From SFTJ01 sp045613305 (lineage in GTDB: Bacteria > Bacteroidota > Bacteroidia > Bacteroidales > Muribaculaceae), in NCBI GenBank assembly GCA_045613305.1, contig JAZLAU010000011.1:62001-126000 (forward strand): a DNA stretch of 64,000 nucleotides, read 5' to 3'. Both the position numbers and the translations under genes were made by a program. Positions 33,028 through 41,643 of this stretch are shown here, in pieces. The notes beneath the pieces are model-generated. The model made no database searches. It had not been told where the DNA came from and saw nothing but the letters and a program-made list of their open reading frames with translations. Numbering within the stretch: position 1 is the stretch's first letter; each line of letters opens with the position of its first letter.

Positions 33028-33606
33028 ATGAAAAAGTTATTTTTTCTTTTAATAGTGCTGTGTTCCACAGTGGCTTCAGCGCGCGATAAGCACTTTGCAA
33101 TAGAATTTGGAGGAGGCATAAATACAGGAATAGCAAATTTAGATGCGGCTGCATGTTTGCCTACAAACAATAATGGTTTTGACTTTTATGCAGAAATGAG
33201 ATATAGAATTAAGCAAAGTCCGTTTGAAGTAGGTCTGCATGTTGCTGAAAATTTGGTTTTGCGAACATCCATCACGGGGTTAAGTAAATTCGATTTTTGG
33301 TCAACAAACTATATGGTTGTGGGGAATTATAACAAAAGATTTAGCAAACTGTTTTCGGGCTTTGCTGGCTTAGGAGTCGGGATATGTAAATATGAGCATG
33401 ATGCAAGAATAAAAGGTGATTTAAATAGCTTAGGAGGTCTATGTTGGGTTGGTGGCGGAGGCTCTGATGGCAACCCTAGTTTAGTTGCCTTGATGCCAAG
33501 GATTGGTGTTCAATTTTGGAAACTGCGCCTTACTATGGGATACAAAATTCAAGAAAAAGCTAACCGACACTTTTTCACCACATTAGGCTTATCATTTAAT
33601 TTTTAA
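33028..33606 (+). CDS. outer-membrane beta-barrel protein, unknown
   Basis: A 192-residue exported protein. It has the signal peptide MKKLFFLLIVLCSTVASA, alternating amphipathic strands, Gly/Tyr/Phe enrichment (VGNYNKRFSKLFSGFAGLGVGI), and a final Phe (LGLSFNF), as in porin-like outer-membrane barrels. I do not recognise a specific family. Codons are AT-rich compared with genes on either side, and the gene sits in an AT-rich pocket next to a tRNA, which fits recent acquisition. It has no operon partner. Confidence 0.6.
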   Translation: MKKLFFLLIVLCSTVASARDKHFAIEFGGGINTGIANLDAAACLPTNNNGFDFYAEMRYRIKQSPFEVGLHVAENLVLRTSITGLSKFDFWSTNYMVVGNYNKRFSKLFSGFAGLGVGICKYEHDARIKGDLNSLGGLCWVGGGGSDGNPSLVALMPRIGVQFWKLRLTMGYKIQEKANRHFFTTLGLSFNF

Positions 33607-33783
33607 AGAAAATTCGGCGCAGTGTGATTGTTTTTTCGATTTCTAAAATCACCGGTTGAAACAATTTATCTTATTCCGATAATCTTTCATTTGTGAATTA
33701 CTTTATGACCATTTTGTGGCGAAATATGGTTTTAAGTGCTGTAATGACCTTCGCCCAATGGCAGGAAATTCTTAGCAGAACTT

Positions 33784-33832
33784 AAAAAAACAGTATAGGC
33801 TGAGACGGTGTCACCGACTCAGCCTATACTGT
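33784..33832 (-). terminator. terminator of tRNA-Ala
   Basis: A 15-base-pair stem (ACAGTATAGGCTGAG with its complement) capped by CGGTG/CACCG pairing; on the minus strand it runs into TTTTTTTAAG. Confidence 0.9.
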
Positions 33833-33841
33833 CAAAGGTTG

Positions 33842-33914
33842 TGGAGCATAGCGGACTCGAACCGCTTACCTCAACACTGCCAGTGTTGCGCTCTACCAGA
33901 TGAGCTAATACCCC
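33842..33914 (-). tRNA. tRNA-Ala (GGC)
   Basis: Minus-strand cloverleaf of 73 bases. The acceptor GGGGTAT pairs with ATGCTCC (two G-U), the D-arm is AGCTCATCTGGTAGAGC, the anticodon stem CAACA/TGTTG holds the loop CTGGCAG with anticodon GGC, and the T-arm is AGCGG-TTCGAGT-CCGCT. The discriminator is A and CCA is not encoded. A very strong terminator follows. Confidence 0.95.
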
Positions 33915-34128
33915 TTTTCACTTTGCTAAGATATAAAACTTATATGCTTTACACCAAATTTTTCTTTAAAAAATCGCAAAATCAGTTTCTAAACCACACA
34001 TTAGGCAATGCCACAACCTGCAAGGCGCCGCCCTAAAATGCATGTTTTCATCACAATTACACATCTCGGCTTGCAAACGCCAAGCACCACCGGCACTTTT
34101 TAAGCAATAATGTTCGGCAAGCGGATGT

Positions 34129-36135
34129 TTATAATTTTATCCTTACAGTTTTTCCCACTGCCACTTTTGCTGTGCGAAGCACCTTGCCGTCGCGGCTTAT
34201 CACCACTTTCAGTTTAGCACCTTCGCGCATCACATCCACATCGTAGGGTTGCTTGGCACATGCATACATGTTCTTAAAAGAATAGCGGTCCCACTTCGAC
34301 GGCATTTGTGGCGTAATGTCAAAACTATCAAAACCCGTTGCACGGAAGCCCAACAATCCTTCAGTGAAAATGCGACAATACAAGCCGTTTTCGGCCGACA
34401 AATGTCGCTGACTGCCCTCTGGCCATGCTTCTACCACATAGGGCACATGCTCACCAAGCAATCGAACTGCACTAAACGCCTGCAAATATTGCAGAGTCTT
34501 GTCGCTATATCCTGCCGCCAACGCTCCTCGCAACCCATATAGGGTGCTGCGGTCCCAAAATATCTTATCGCTGGCTGCACTTAGCATGCCGTTTTCGGTC
34601 CACAATTGTGGCGAAAACATGGCTTGCACAGTTCCTTCGGCCCTGTCGAAGATGCCCATTGTGAGGGGTATGCAAATCCATGAACGAAGCACCGTGTTTT
34701 CCTTATAATATCGGTAGGTGTCATAGCCCTCGATGGTGGCATGAAAATATTTCGCTATAGCCTGTCGCAAATCGGCAGCCTGCTTGCGATAATTGTGTGC
34801 CACACTCTTCGGCATGCCCATCGATTCGCTCAAATATGCTGCACTCTGCAATGCATCATAATATAAGCAACTGGTGCACAAGTTGGCATCGCCCGATGGC
34901 AAACGGTTCTCAAGTTCATCGCTGTCACTTCTCACCACGCCATCTTCATTAATCTGACGGCGGCAATACTCCAAACACCATTCTATCAGCGGCCAAACCT
35001 CTTGCGCCACCGTCAAATCGGCATATTGCAATGCATAGCGGCCGCAGCCATAGGCTATCATCGCAGCATCGCCTCGGTCGTACGGGCCAAACACGTCATC
35101 GCCTTCGGCTATGATGCTCCACGGCACAAACTTATATTCCGGATTAATGTATTTTTTATAGATTCGCCACACATTTAGAGCCTGCTCATTGCCCAAATCA
35201 TAGCCTAAAAACGGAAAGAAAGGATTGATGTATTCACACTGGTCGTTACACCAAATTGCAGCATAATAGCGTTCGCCTCCAGGGCCATGCATCAAGCCGC
35301 CTCGAGTGCGATAAATGCTCTCCGACCCTCTGATTTTGGCCATGGCAAACATAGTGTTGAGCGTATCATTCTCACATTTAAAGTCGAGTTGACTTGTCAC
35401 TGTATTTACAAAAACATCTCTCAATTTCAGTTGATTTGTCACATTAAGTTCAGCCTCCTTCTCATCGGCAAGTGCATAGCCCTGTATTGTTGCCTCCACC
35501 ACAACACTCTCACCCGGAGCGATGGCCACACGCATGTCTTCAGTGTGCGCAGTTTGAGCCACCAAGCAATATCTTCCGCGCGTGCCAAGCGTGCTGTTCG
35601 TTACATTTTTATTCCTAACAGAGGGCACTAAAACCTCAATATGGCTATTGCTTACGTTTGTCAACACATAGCGTTCGCACACTGCAGCCTCTTTAGTGCT
35701 CGGAAACAAAATTCGGGTAACGCCCAACTTCACGTTGCGTGCCCTTAATTCCGATTTCACCACCAGCCTGCCGTCTATTGCCACACTCTTCACTTCCTCG
35801 CCCTCTATTAGGCGACCGTTGAGCGTCATTCCCTTCAAGAAATCCACATCATAACTTCTTGTCAGGCTGGCGTGCGTGTCGTTAGGCACAGTGCGAAGCA
35901 TGGGCCAAATCACCGTCCTGCGCAATGCAAATTGCTTTTGCGCATCCACGCCCCAATAATACACCACCGACACCTTTTCACCACTCATTTCCACATGGTC
36001 GTGGTGCGGAATGCCGCCGCGCAAGTCGTTCCACTGCACCGAGTGATGCCCCGAAATGTCCCATCGGTTTGAGCCTTTCACATGCAGCACCGCAAAGGTT
36101 GCCAAAAATATAAATAGTAATATTTTGTTCTTCAT
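34129..36135 (-). CDS. exported six-hairpin glycosidase-like protein
   Basis: A 668-residue secreted protein. The signal peptide (KNKILLFIFLATFAVLHVKG) leads into an N-terminal beta-sandwich (about residues 25-245), then an alpha/alpha six-hairpin domain (about 250-600) with the likely acid motif EGDDVFGPYDRGDAAMIAYG, YDALQSAAYLSESMGM, WDRSTLYGLRGALAAGY and VVEAWPEGSQRHLSAENGLY. A C-terminal beta domain ends it. The layout resembles GH78, GH95 and related inverting glycosidases but I cannot assign a family or substrate. It is divergent from the glucuronate operon, so release of a uronic-acid-linked sugar is a reasonable guess. Leader of about 17 bases after the promoter box at 36158-36165. 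Confidence 0.75.
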   Translation of the reverse strand: MKNKILLFIFLATFAVLHVKGSNRWDISGHHSVQWNDLRGGIPHHDHVEMSGEKVSVVYYWGVDAQKQFALRRTVIWPMLRTVPNDTHASLTRSYDVDFLKGMTLNGRLIEGEEVKSVAIDGRLVVKSELRARNVKLGVTRILFPSTKEAAVCERYVLTNVSNSHIEVLVPSVRNKNVTNSTLGTRGRYCLVAQTAHTEDMRVAIAPGESVVVEATIQGYALADEKEAELNVTNQLKLRDVFVNTVTSQLDFKCENDTLNTMFAMAKIRGSESIYRTRGGLMHGPGGERYYAAIWCNDQCEYINPFFPFLGYDLGNEQALNVWRIYKKYINPEYKFVPWSIIAEGDDVFGPYDRGDAAMIAYGCGRYALQYADLTVAQEVWPLIEWCLEYCRRQINEDGVVRSDSDELENRLPSGDANLCTSCLYYDALQSAAYLSESMGMPKSVAHNYRKQAADLRQAIAKYFHATIEGYDTYRYYKENTVLRSWICIPLTMGIFDRAEGTVQAMFSPQLWTENGMLSAASDKIFWDRSTLYGLRGALAAGYSDKTLQYLQAFSAVRLLGEHVPYVVEAWPEGSQRHLSAENGLYCRIFTEGLLGFRATGFDSFDITPQMPSKWDRYSFKNMYACAKQPYDVDVMREGAKLKVVISRDGKVLRTAKVAVGKTVRIKL

Positions 36136-36157
36136 AATTCTTATCTTTTATTCTTTA

Positions 36158-36165
36158 CAAATATA
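36158..36165 (-). promoter_or_regulatory. -7 promoter box of the glycosidase gene
   Basis: Minus strand TATATTTG, about 22 bases from the ATG at 36135. Confidence 0.55.
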
Positions 36166-36259
36166 GCACACTTTTCAACCATTTACCCTCCTTCTGCTGC
36201 ACTTTATTTTCATCTCAAAATTATGTTCACTATTTAAGCCTATAATTATTTATTTTTTA

Positions 36260-36267
36260 TACCTTTG
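36260..36267 (+). promoter_or_regulatory. -7 promoter box of the hexuronate operon
   Basis: TACCTTTG, giving a leader of about 105 bases. The leader has overlapping inverted repeats (ATGCC...GGCAT, TGCGC-aaaa-GCGC, about 36273-36330) that could be an operator or RNA structure. Confidence 0.5.
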
Positions 36268-36378
36268 TATAATGCCTTGCGCCTTGCCAATGGCATATGT
36301 TTTTTTGCGCAAAAAGCGCGGCATATCATTATTTTATGAATTAGATAAGTATTCTCTCATACCCAAAAACCTATTCTT

Positions 36379-37188
36379 ATGACAAACCTTTTTGACATCA
36401 AAGATAGAGTTATCATCATCACCGGCGGTTACGGAATTTTGGGCCGCAACATAGCACAATATCTTGTTGAACAAGGCGCCACAGTAATCATCGTTGGCCG
36501 CTCGGCTGAGAAAGGCAACGCTTTGGCTAACGAATTATGCAAAATTGGAAAGGCTCAATTTTTGCAAGCCGATGTTCTCGACAAAGAAGCACTCATAAAG
36601 TGCCGCGAAACTATCGTCAACACCTACGGAACAATCGATGTCCTCATCAACGCTGCCGGTGGCAACATGCCCGGAGCCACAATCGCCCCCGATAAAACAT
36701 TCTTCGACCTCGATGTTGACGCTGTGAGAAAAGTGGTTGAACTCAACCTTTTCGGAACTATTCTTCCAACTCAAGTATTTGTTGAAGTAATGGCTAAAAA
36801 CGGCAAAGGCGTAATCCTGAATTTCTCTTCCGAATCGGCTCTGCGTCCGCTAACACGCGTGTTTGGTTACGGAGCAGCAAAATCGGCCGTAGCCAACTAC
36901 ACTCAATACATGGCCACCGAATTAGCATCAAAATTCAGCCCTAACATTCGCGTGAATGCCCTAACGCCCGGATTCTTGCTCACCGACCAAAACCGTGCGC
37001 TGCTCACTAACCCCGACGGCTCTTACTCCGACCGCGCGAAAACCATTATCGCTCACACTCCTGCGGGACGTTTTGCCGAACCGCACGAACTATTTGGCGC
37101 TGTGCATTACCTAATCAGCGATGCTTCTTCGTTTGTAACCGGAACTGAAATAATTGTTGACGGCGGTTTCAACGCATTCTCAATATAA
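36379..37188 (+). CDS. SDR oxidoreductase, probable D-mannonate (fructuronate) oxidoreductase
   Basis: A 269-residue classical short-chain dehydrogenase. Seen: the cofactor loop TGGYGILGRNIAQYL near residue 15, NAAGGNMPGA near 95, the catalytic Ser in ILNFSSESAL near 150, the YGAAK active site near 169, and the final DGGFNAFSI. Position directly before uxuA in a glucuronate operon implies interconversion of fructuronate and mannonate, replacing the unrelated long-chain UxuB enzyme. Function is from context. It is the first gene of the operon. Confidence 0.85.
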   Translation: MTNLFDIKDRVIIITGGYGILGRNIAQYLVEQGATVIIVGRSAEKGNALANELCKIGKAQFLQADVLDKEALIKCRETIVNTYGTIDVLINAAGGNMPGATIAPDKTFFDLDVDAVRKVVELNLFGTILPTQVFVEVMAKNGKGVILNFSSESALRPLTRVFGYGAAKSAVANYTQYMATELASKFSPNIRVNALTPGFLLTDQNRALLTNPDGSYSDRAKTIIAHTPAGRFAEPHELFGAVHYLISDASSFVTGTEIIVDGGFNAFSI

Positions 37189-37210
37189 AATCGATTAGAG
37201 CATAATTATT

Positions 37211-38386
37211 ATGATACTTTGTGAAAAAACTTGGCGTTGGTACGGACCTAACGACCCTGTAAGTTTGCAAGACATTAAGCAAGCCGGTGCTACTGGTGTG
37301 GTTCATGCTTTGCACCACATACCTAACGGCGAAGTGTGGACTGTTGACGAAATTCTTAAGCGTAAAGCCTTAATCGAACAGGCCGGACTCACTTGGTCGG
37401 TGGTAGAAAGTGTGCCAGTGCACGAACACATCAAAACCCAAACCGGAAACTACCTAACCTATATCGAAAACTATAAGCAAAGCCTTATCAACCTAAGCAA
37501 ATGCGGCATTAAGGTTATAACCTACAACTTTATGCCTGTGCTCGACTGGACTCGTACCGACCTCAGTTACGAGATGCCCGACGGTAGCCGTGCCCTTCGA
37601 TTTGAACGCGCTGCTTTCGTGGCTTTCGACCTATTCCTTCTTAAGCGTCCAGGCGCCGAAGCCGAATACTCTGATTCTGAAATCGAAAAAGCCAAAGCAA
37701 GATTTCAATCAATGTCCGACGACGAAAAAAACACGTTGGTTCGCAACATTATTGCCGGTTTGCCTGGCTCGGAAGAAAGTTTCACGCTCAACCAATTCCA
37801 AAACGAACTCGACCGCTACAAAAACATCTCGGCCGACCAACTACGCAGCAACCTCATCGATTTCCTTCGTCACATTTGCCCTGTGGCCGACAACGAAGGC
37901 ATAAAACTGGTAATCCACCCCGACGACCCTCCTTATCCCATTTTAGGATTGCCTCGCATCATGAGCACCGCTGCCGACTTTCAAGCAATAATCGACGCCG
38001 TGCCTAACCCTAGCAACGGGCTTTGCCTGTGCACCGGCTCGCTCGGTGTGAGTGCCGAAAACGATTTGCCCGACATGATGCGCCGGTTTGGCGACCGAAT
38101 AAACTTTGTGCACCTTCGTAGCACGCAACGCGACGCCGAGGGAAACTTCCACGAAGCCAACCATCTCGAAGGCGACGTGCCTATGTGGCAAGTCATGAAG
38201 GCATTCTTCGACATTCAGCAGCAACGCGGTGTGTCGATTGCGCTTCGCCCCGACCACGGTCACCAAATGTGCGACGACCTGAAAAAGCAAACCAATCCCG
38301 GATATTCTTGCATTGGCCGTTTAAGAGGGTTGGCCGAACTCAGAGGTCTCGAACTCGGCATAGCCTTGAGCCAAAACAACAAATAA
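37211..38386 (+). CDS. uxuA: mannonate dehydratase
   Basis: Removes water from D-mannonate to give 2-keto-3-deoxygluconate. The 391 residues match UxuA over the full length: TWRWYGPNDPVSLQDIKQAGATGVVHALHHIPNGEVW at the N-terminus, WSVVESVPVHEHIKT near residue 70, TYNFMPVLDWTRTDL near 108, IHPDDPPYPILGLPRI near 236, and ALRPDHGHQM near 347 (metal ligands). It lies 22 bases after the SDR gene. Confidence 0.96.
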   Translation: MILCEKTWRWYGPNDPVSLQDIKQAGATGVVHALHHIPNGEVWTVDEILKRKALIEQAGLTWSVVESVPVHEHIKTQTGNYLTYIENYKQSLINLSKCGIKVITYNFMPVLDWTRTDLSYEMPDGSRALRFERAAFVAFDLFLLKRPGAEAEYSDSEIEKAKARFQSMSDDEKNTLVRNIIAGLPGSEESFTLNQFQNELDRYKNISADQLRSNLIDFLRHICPVADNEGIKLVIHPDDPPYPILGLPRIMSTAADFQAIIDAVPNPSNGLCLCTGSLGVSAENDLPDMMRRFGDRINFVHLRSTQRDAEGNFHEANHLEGDVPMWQVMKAFFDIQQQRGVSIALRPDHGHQMCDDLKKQTNPGYSCIGRLRGLAELRGLELGIALSQNNK

Positions 38387-38426
38387 TTCACACACATTTA
38401 AAAAAAATCCACAACATTTTTCTATA

Positions 38427-39452
38427 ATGGCTAATATAGTAACTTTAGGCGAAATCATGCTCCGCCTATCTCCTTCGGGACAAAATATGCGTTTCGTGCA
38501 AGCCGACCGCTTCGATGTGATATATGGCGGCGGCGAAGCAAATGTGGCTGTCAGTTGCGCCAATTATGGGCACAATGCATTCTTTGTGAGCAAACTGCCT
38601 AATCACGAAATCGGACAAAGCGCCATCAACGCACTGCGCCGATTTGGCGTTGACACGCGTTTTGTGGCTCGTGGAGGAAACCGAGTAGGCATCTATTTTG
38701 CCGAAACTGGTGCCAGCATGCGACCTTCGAAGGTTATCTACGACCGTGCCGGCTCGGCTATCAGCGAGGCGCTGCCTGAAGATTTCAACTTCGACGAAAT
38801 TATGTGCAACGCCGATTGGTTTCACTGGTCGGGCATCACGCCTGCCATCTCCGACCGCGCGGCCGAAATAACTCGTTTGGCTTGCATTGCCGCAAAAAAA
38901 CACGGCGTAACGGTGTCGGTCGACCTCAACTTCAGAAAAAAACTTTGGACCACCGAAAAGGCTCAAAGTGTGATGCGTCCCCTCATGCAATACGTCGACG
39001 TGTGCATCGGCAACGAAGAAGATGCGCAGTTATGCCTCGGTTTTAAGCCCGATGCCGACATTGAAGCAGGCAACACCAGTGCCGAAGGCTACAAAAACAT
39101 ATTCAAGCAGATGGCTCAGGAATTTGGGTTTAAATATGTGGTTTCCACCTTGCGCGAGTCATTAAGCGCTTCGCACAATGGATGGAAAGCAATGATTTAC
39201 GACGGCAACGAATTCTACGTGTCGAAGCACTACGACATCTTGCCTATCATTGACCGCGTAGGCGGTGGCGACAGTTTTTCTGGAGGTCTGATTCACGGAC
39301 TGCTATCAAACATGTCGCAAGGCGATGCCTTAGAATTTGCCGTGGCGGCTTCAGCACTTAAACACACCATTAACGGCGATTTCAACATGGTTTCGGCCAA
39401 CGAAGTAAACGCTTTGGCTGCCGGAAATGCAAACGGCAGAATTCAACGTTAA
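38427..39452 (+). CDS. kdgK: 2-keto-3-deoxygluconate kinase (PfkB family)
   Basis: Phosphorylates KDG to KDPG. The 341-residue ribokinase-type fold has GEIMLRLSP at the start, GGGEANVAVSCANYG near residue 35, DLNFRKKLW near 170, NEEDAQLCLG near 200, and the PfkB signature VGGGDSFSGGLIHG near 278 with the catalytic Asp. The operon context (between uxuA and eda) settles the substrate within the family. Confidence 0.92.
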   Translation: MANIVTLGEIMLRLSPSGQNMRFVQADRFDVIYGGGEANVAVSCANYGHNAFFVSKLPNHEIGQSAINALRRFGVDTRFVARGGNRVGIYFAETGASMRPSKVIYDRAGSAISEALPEDFNFDEIMCNADWFHWSGITPAISDRAAEITRLACIAAKKHGVTVSVDLNFRKKLWTTEKAQSVMRPLMQYVDVCIGNEEDAQLCLGFKPDADIEAGNTSAEGYKNIFKQMAQEFGFKYVVSTLRESLSASHNGWKAMIYDGNEFYVSKHYDILPIIDRVGGGDSFSGGLIHGLLSNMSQGDALEFAVAASALKHTINGDFNMVSANEVNALAAGNANGRIQR

Positions 39453-39506
39453 TACCAAATAGCATTTTTCAAAAAAAATTATTTTTCATTCTATACTATT
39501 AGCAAC

Positions 39507-40178
39507 ATGGCTAAATTCGACAAAATGACCGTTATGGCCAAGATAGCCCAAACTGGCATGGTGCCTGTGTTTTATCACAGCGATGCCGAAGTGGCTAAAA
39601 ATGTCATCAAAGCATGCTACGACGGCGGCGTGAGAGTTTTTGAATTCACTAATCGCGGCGACTTTGCTCACGAAGTGTTTGCTGAGTGCGTTAAGTTTGC
39701 CAACACCAATTGCCCCGATTTGGCCATTGGCGTGGGCAGCATTGTAGACGCTCCAACGGCGGCTCTTTATTTGCAATTAGGTGCTTGCTTTGTGGTGGGG
39801 CCGCTTTTCAACCCCGACATTGCTACCGTGTGCAATCGCCGACAAGTGCCATACTGCCCCGGCTGCGGCTCGGCCTCTGAAATCGGTAACGCCCAACAAG
39901 TGGGATGCGAACTCACTAAAGTGTTCCCGGGCGATGTCTACACGCCTAAATTCGTGAAAGGAATCATGGCTCCTATGCCTTGGACTAAAGTGATGGTGAC
40001 CGGCGGCGTAACTCCCGAACGCGAAAACCTCGAAGCATGGTTTAAAGCAGGTGCGTTTTGCGTAGGAATGGGTAGCAACCTTTTCCCTAAAGACCGAATT
40101 GCAAATGCCGACTGGCAATACATAACCAACAAGTGTAACGAATCTCTTCTTATAATTAAGGACATATGCAAAAAATGA
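39507..40178 (+). CDS. eda: KDPG / 4-hydroxy-2-oxoglutarate aldolase
   Basis: Cleaves KDPG to pyruvate and glyceraldehyde 3-phosphate. The 223-residue TIM barrel has GMVPVFYHSD near residue 15, the cluster CYDGGVRVFEFTNRG near 43, GVGSIVDAPTAALYLQLGACFVVGP near 80 and FPGDVYTPKFVKGIMAPMPWTKVMVTGGV near 140 with the Schiff-base Lys. The stop overlaps the transporter start by four bases (ATGA) if the transporter begins at 40175. Confidence 0.93.
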   Translation: MAKFDKMTVMAKIAQTGMVPVFYHSDAEVAKNVIKACYDGGVRVFEFTNRGDFAHEVFAECVKFANTNCPDLAIGVGSIVDAPTAALYLQLGACFVVGPLFNPDIATVCNRRQVPYCPGCGSASEIGNAQQVGCELTKVFPGDVYTPKFVKGIMAPMPWTKVMVTGGVTPERENLEAWFKAGAFCVGMGSNLFPKDRIANADWQYITNKCNESLLIIKDICKK

Positions 40179-41605
40179 CAAAATTCCGTTGGTCGATATG
40201 CGCTCTTCTATTCTTCGCAACCACCGTTAACTACCTCGACCGACAAGTGCTTTCGCTAACATGGAAAGACTTCATAGCACCTCAATTCTATTGGACCGAC
40301 ACCATGTATGGCTACATCGGTGCCACATTCTCAATCGTCTATGCCATTTCTAACCTGCTTTCTGGTCGTTTCATCGACTGGATAGGCACTCGCAAGGGCT
40401 ACCTTTGGTCGATTGGAATATGGTCTACCGGGGCTTGCCTTCATGCGTTTTGCGGAATTGCCACTCAATTGGCGCTCGACTTGCACGGCACCGAAGCCAT
40501 GCTAAACGCTACTGCTACCACTGCAAGCGCCATTGCAATGATTAGTGTTTACTTCTTTATAGGGGCTCGCATTGTGCTCGGACTCGGCGAAGGCGGAAAC
40601 TTCCCTTCGGCCATTAAGGTAACTGCCGAGTATTTCCCTCGAAAAGACCGTGCGTTCGCCACTTCTATCTTCAACGCTGGCTCCACTGTTGGTGCTTTGG
40701 TGGCTCCGCTTAGCATCCCTTTAATTGCTCAATACTTTAAAAATATTGGTTGGGGCAACGGTTGGGAAATGGCATTTATCATCATCGGTGCTCTTGGATA
40801 CATTTGGATGGGTTTCTGGATTTGGCTTTATCGCAGCCCTAAGGACAGCCCTTACGTTAACCAAGCCGAAATCGATTACATTAACCACGATAGCGTTACC
40901 GCCGAAAAAGAAGAACAGGAACAAAAGGACTCTAAAAAGATTCCGTTCTCTAAAATCATTCGATATCCTCAAACTTGGGGCATTTTCCTTGCCAAACTGG
41001 TTACCGACGGCGTGTGGTGGTTCTTCCTTTTCTGGACTCCTGCCTACATCTCCGACGTGTTTAACATGACGTCGAGCGACCCTACTGCAATGATGCTGAT
41101 TTTTGTGCTTTATGCCATAACTCTACTTTCGCTCTACGGCGGAAAATTGCCTACTATCATCATCAATCGCACCGGACTTAACTCCTACGACGCTCGACTA
41201 AAGGCAATGTTTATTTTTGCTTTGATTCCGCTGCTAACTCTTTTTGCCCAGCACCTCGGCCAATATTCTTACTGGTGGCCTATTATTATCATCGGTTTGG
41301 CTGGTGCGGCTCACCAAAGTTGGTCGGCCAACCTGTTCTCGGTGGCAAGCGACCTATTCCCTAAAAATGTAGTTGCCACCATAACAGGAATCAACGGTTT
41401 GGCGGGTGGCATTAGCGGCGCTATCTACAACGCTGCTTCGGGACGCATGTTCGACTATGCCGAACAAACCAACCTTCAACTGTTTGGCTTCGAAGGCAAA
41501 CCGGCCGGATACTTCGTGGTGTTCTGCATGTGCGCCGTGGCTTATCTTTTAGGTTGGACTCTGCTTAAAGTGTTAGTACCTCGTTACAAGGGCGTTAAAG
41601 CCTAA
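40175..41605 (+). CDS. MFS hexuronate transporter, ExuT-like
   Basis: A 476-residue inner membrane carrier of the anion:cation symporter family. Seen: NYLDRQVLSLTWKDF near residue 20, SGRFIDWIGTRKGYLW near 65 (the A-loop), RIVLGLGEGGNFPSAIKVTAEYFP near 130, STVGALVAP, and a charged central loop EEKEEQEQKDSKKIPF between the two six-helix halves. The operon implies glucuronate or galacturonate import. ATG 40175 gives the ATGA coupling with eda; ATG 40166, three codons earlier, is possible. Confidence 0.9.
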   Translation: MTKFRWSICALLFFATTVNYLDRQVLSLTWKDFIAPQFYWTDTMYGYIGATFSIVYAISNLLSGRFIDWIGTRKGYLWSIGIWSTGACLHAFCGIATQLALDLHGTEAMLNATATTASAIAMISVYFFIGARIVLGLGEGGNFPSAIKVTAEYFPRKDRAFATSIFNAGSTVGALVAPLSIPLIAQYFKNIGWGNGWEMAFIIIGALGYIWMGFWIWLYRSPKDSPYVNQAEIDYINHDSVTAEKEEQEQKDSKKIPFSKIIRYPQTWGIFLAKLVTDGVWWFFLFWTPAYISDVFNMTSSDPTAMMLIFVLYAITLLSLYGGKLPTIIINRTGLNSYDARLKAMFIFALIPLLTLFAQHLGQYSYWWPIIIIGLAGAAHQSWSANLFSVASDLFPKNVVATITGINGLAGGISGAIYNAASGRMFDYAEQTNLQLFGFEGKPAGYFVVFCMCAVAYLLGWTLLKVLVPRYKGVKA

Positions 41606-41643
41606 CGCTTCGGTTTTTATCATCTAAATAACTTTCATTTCTT

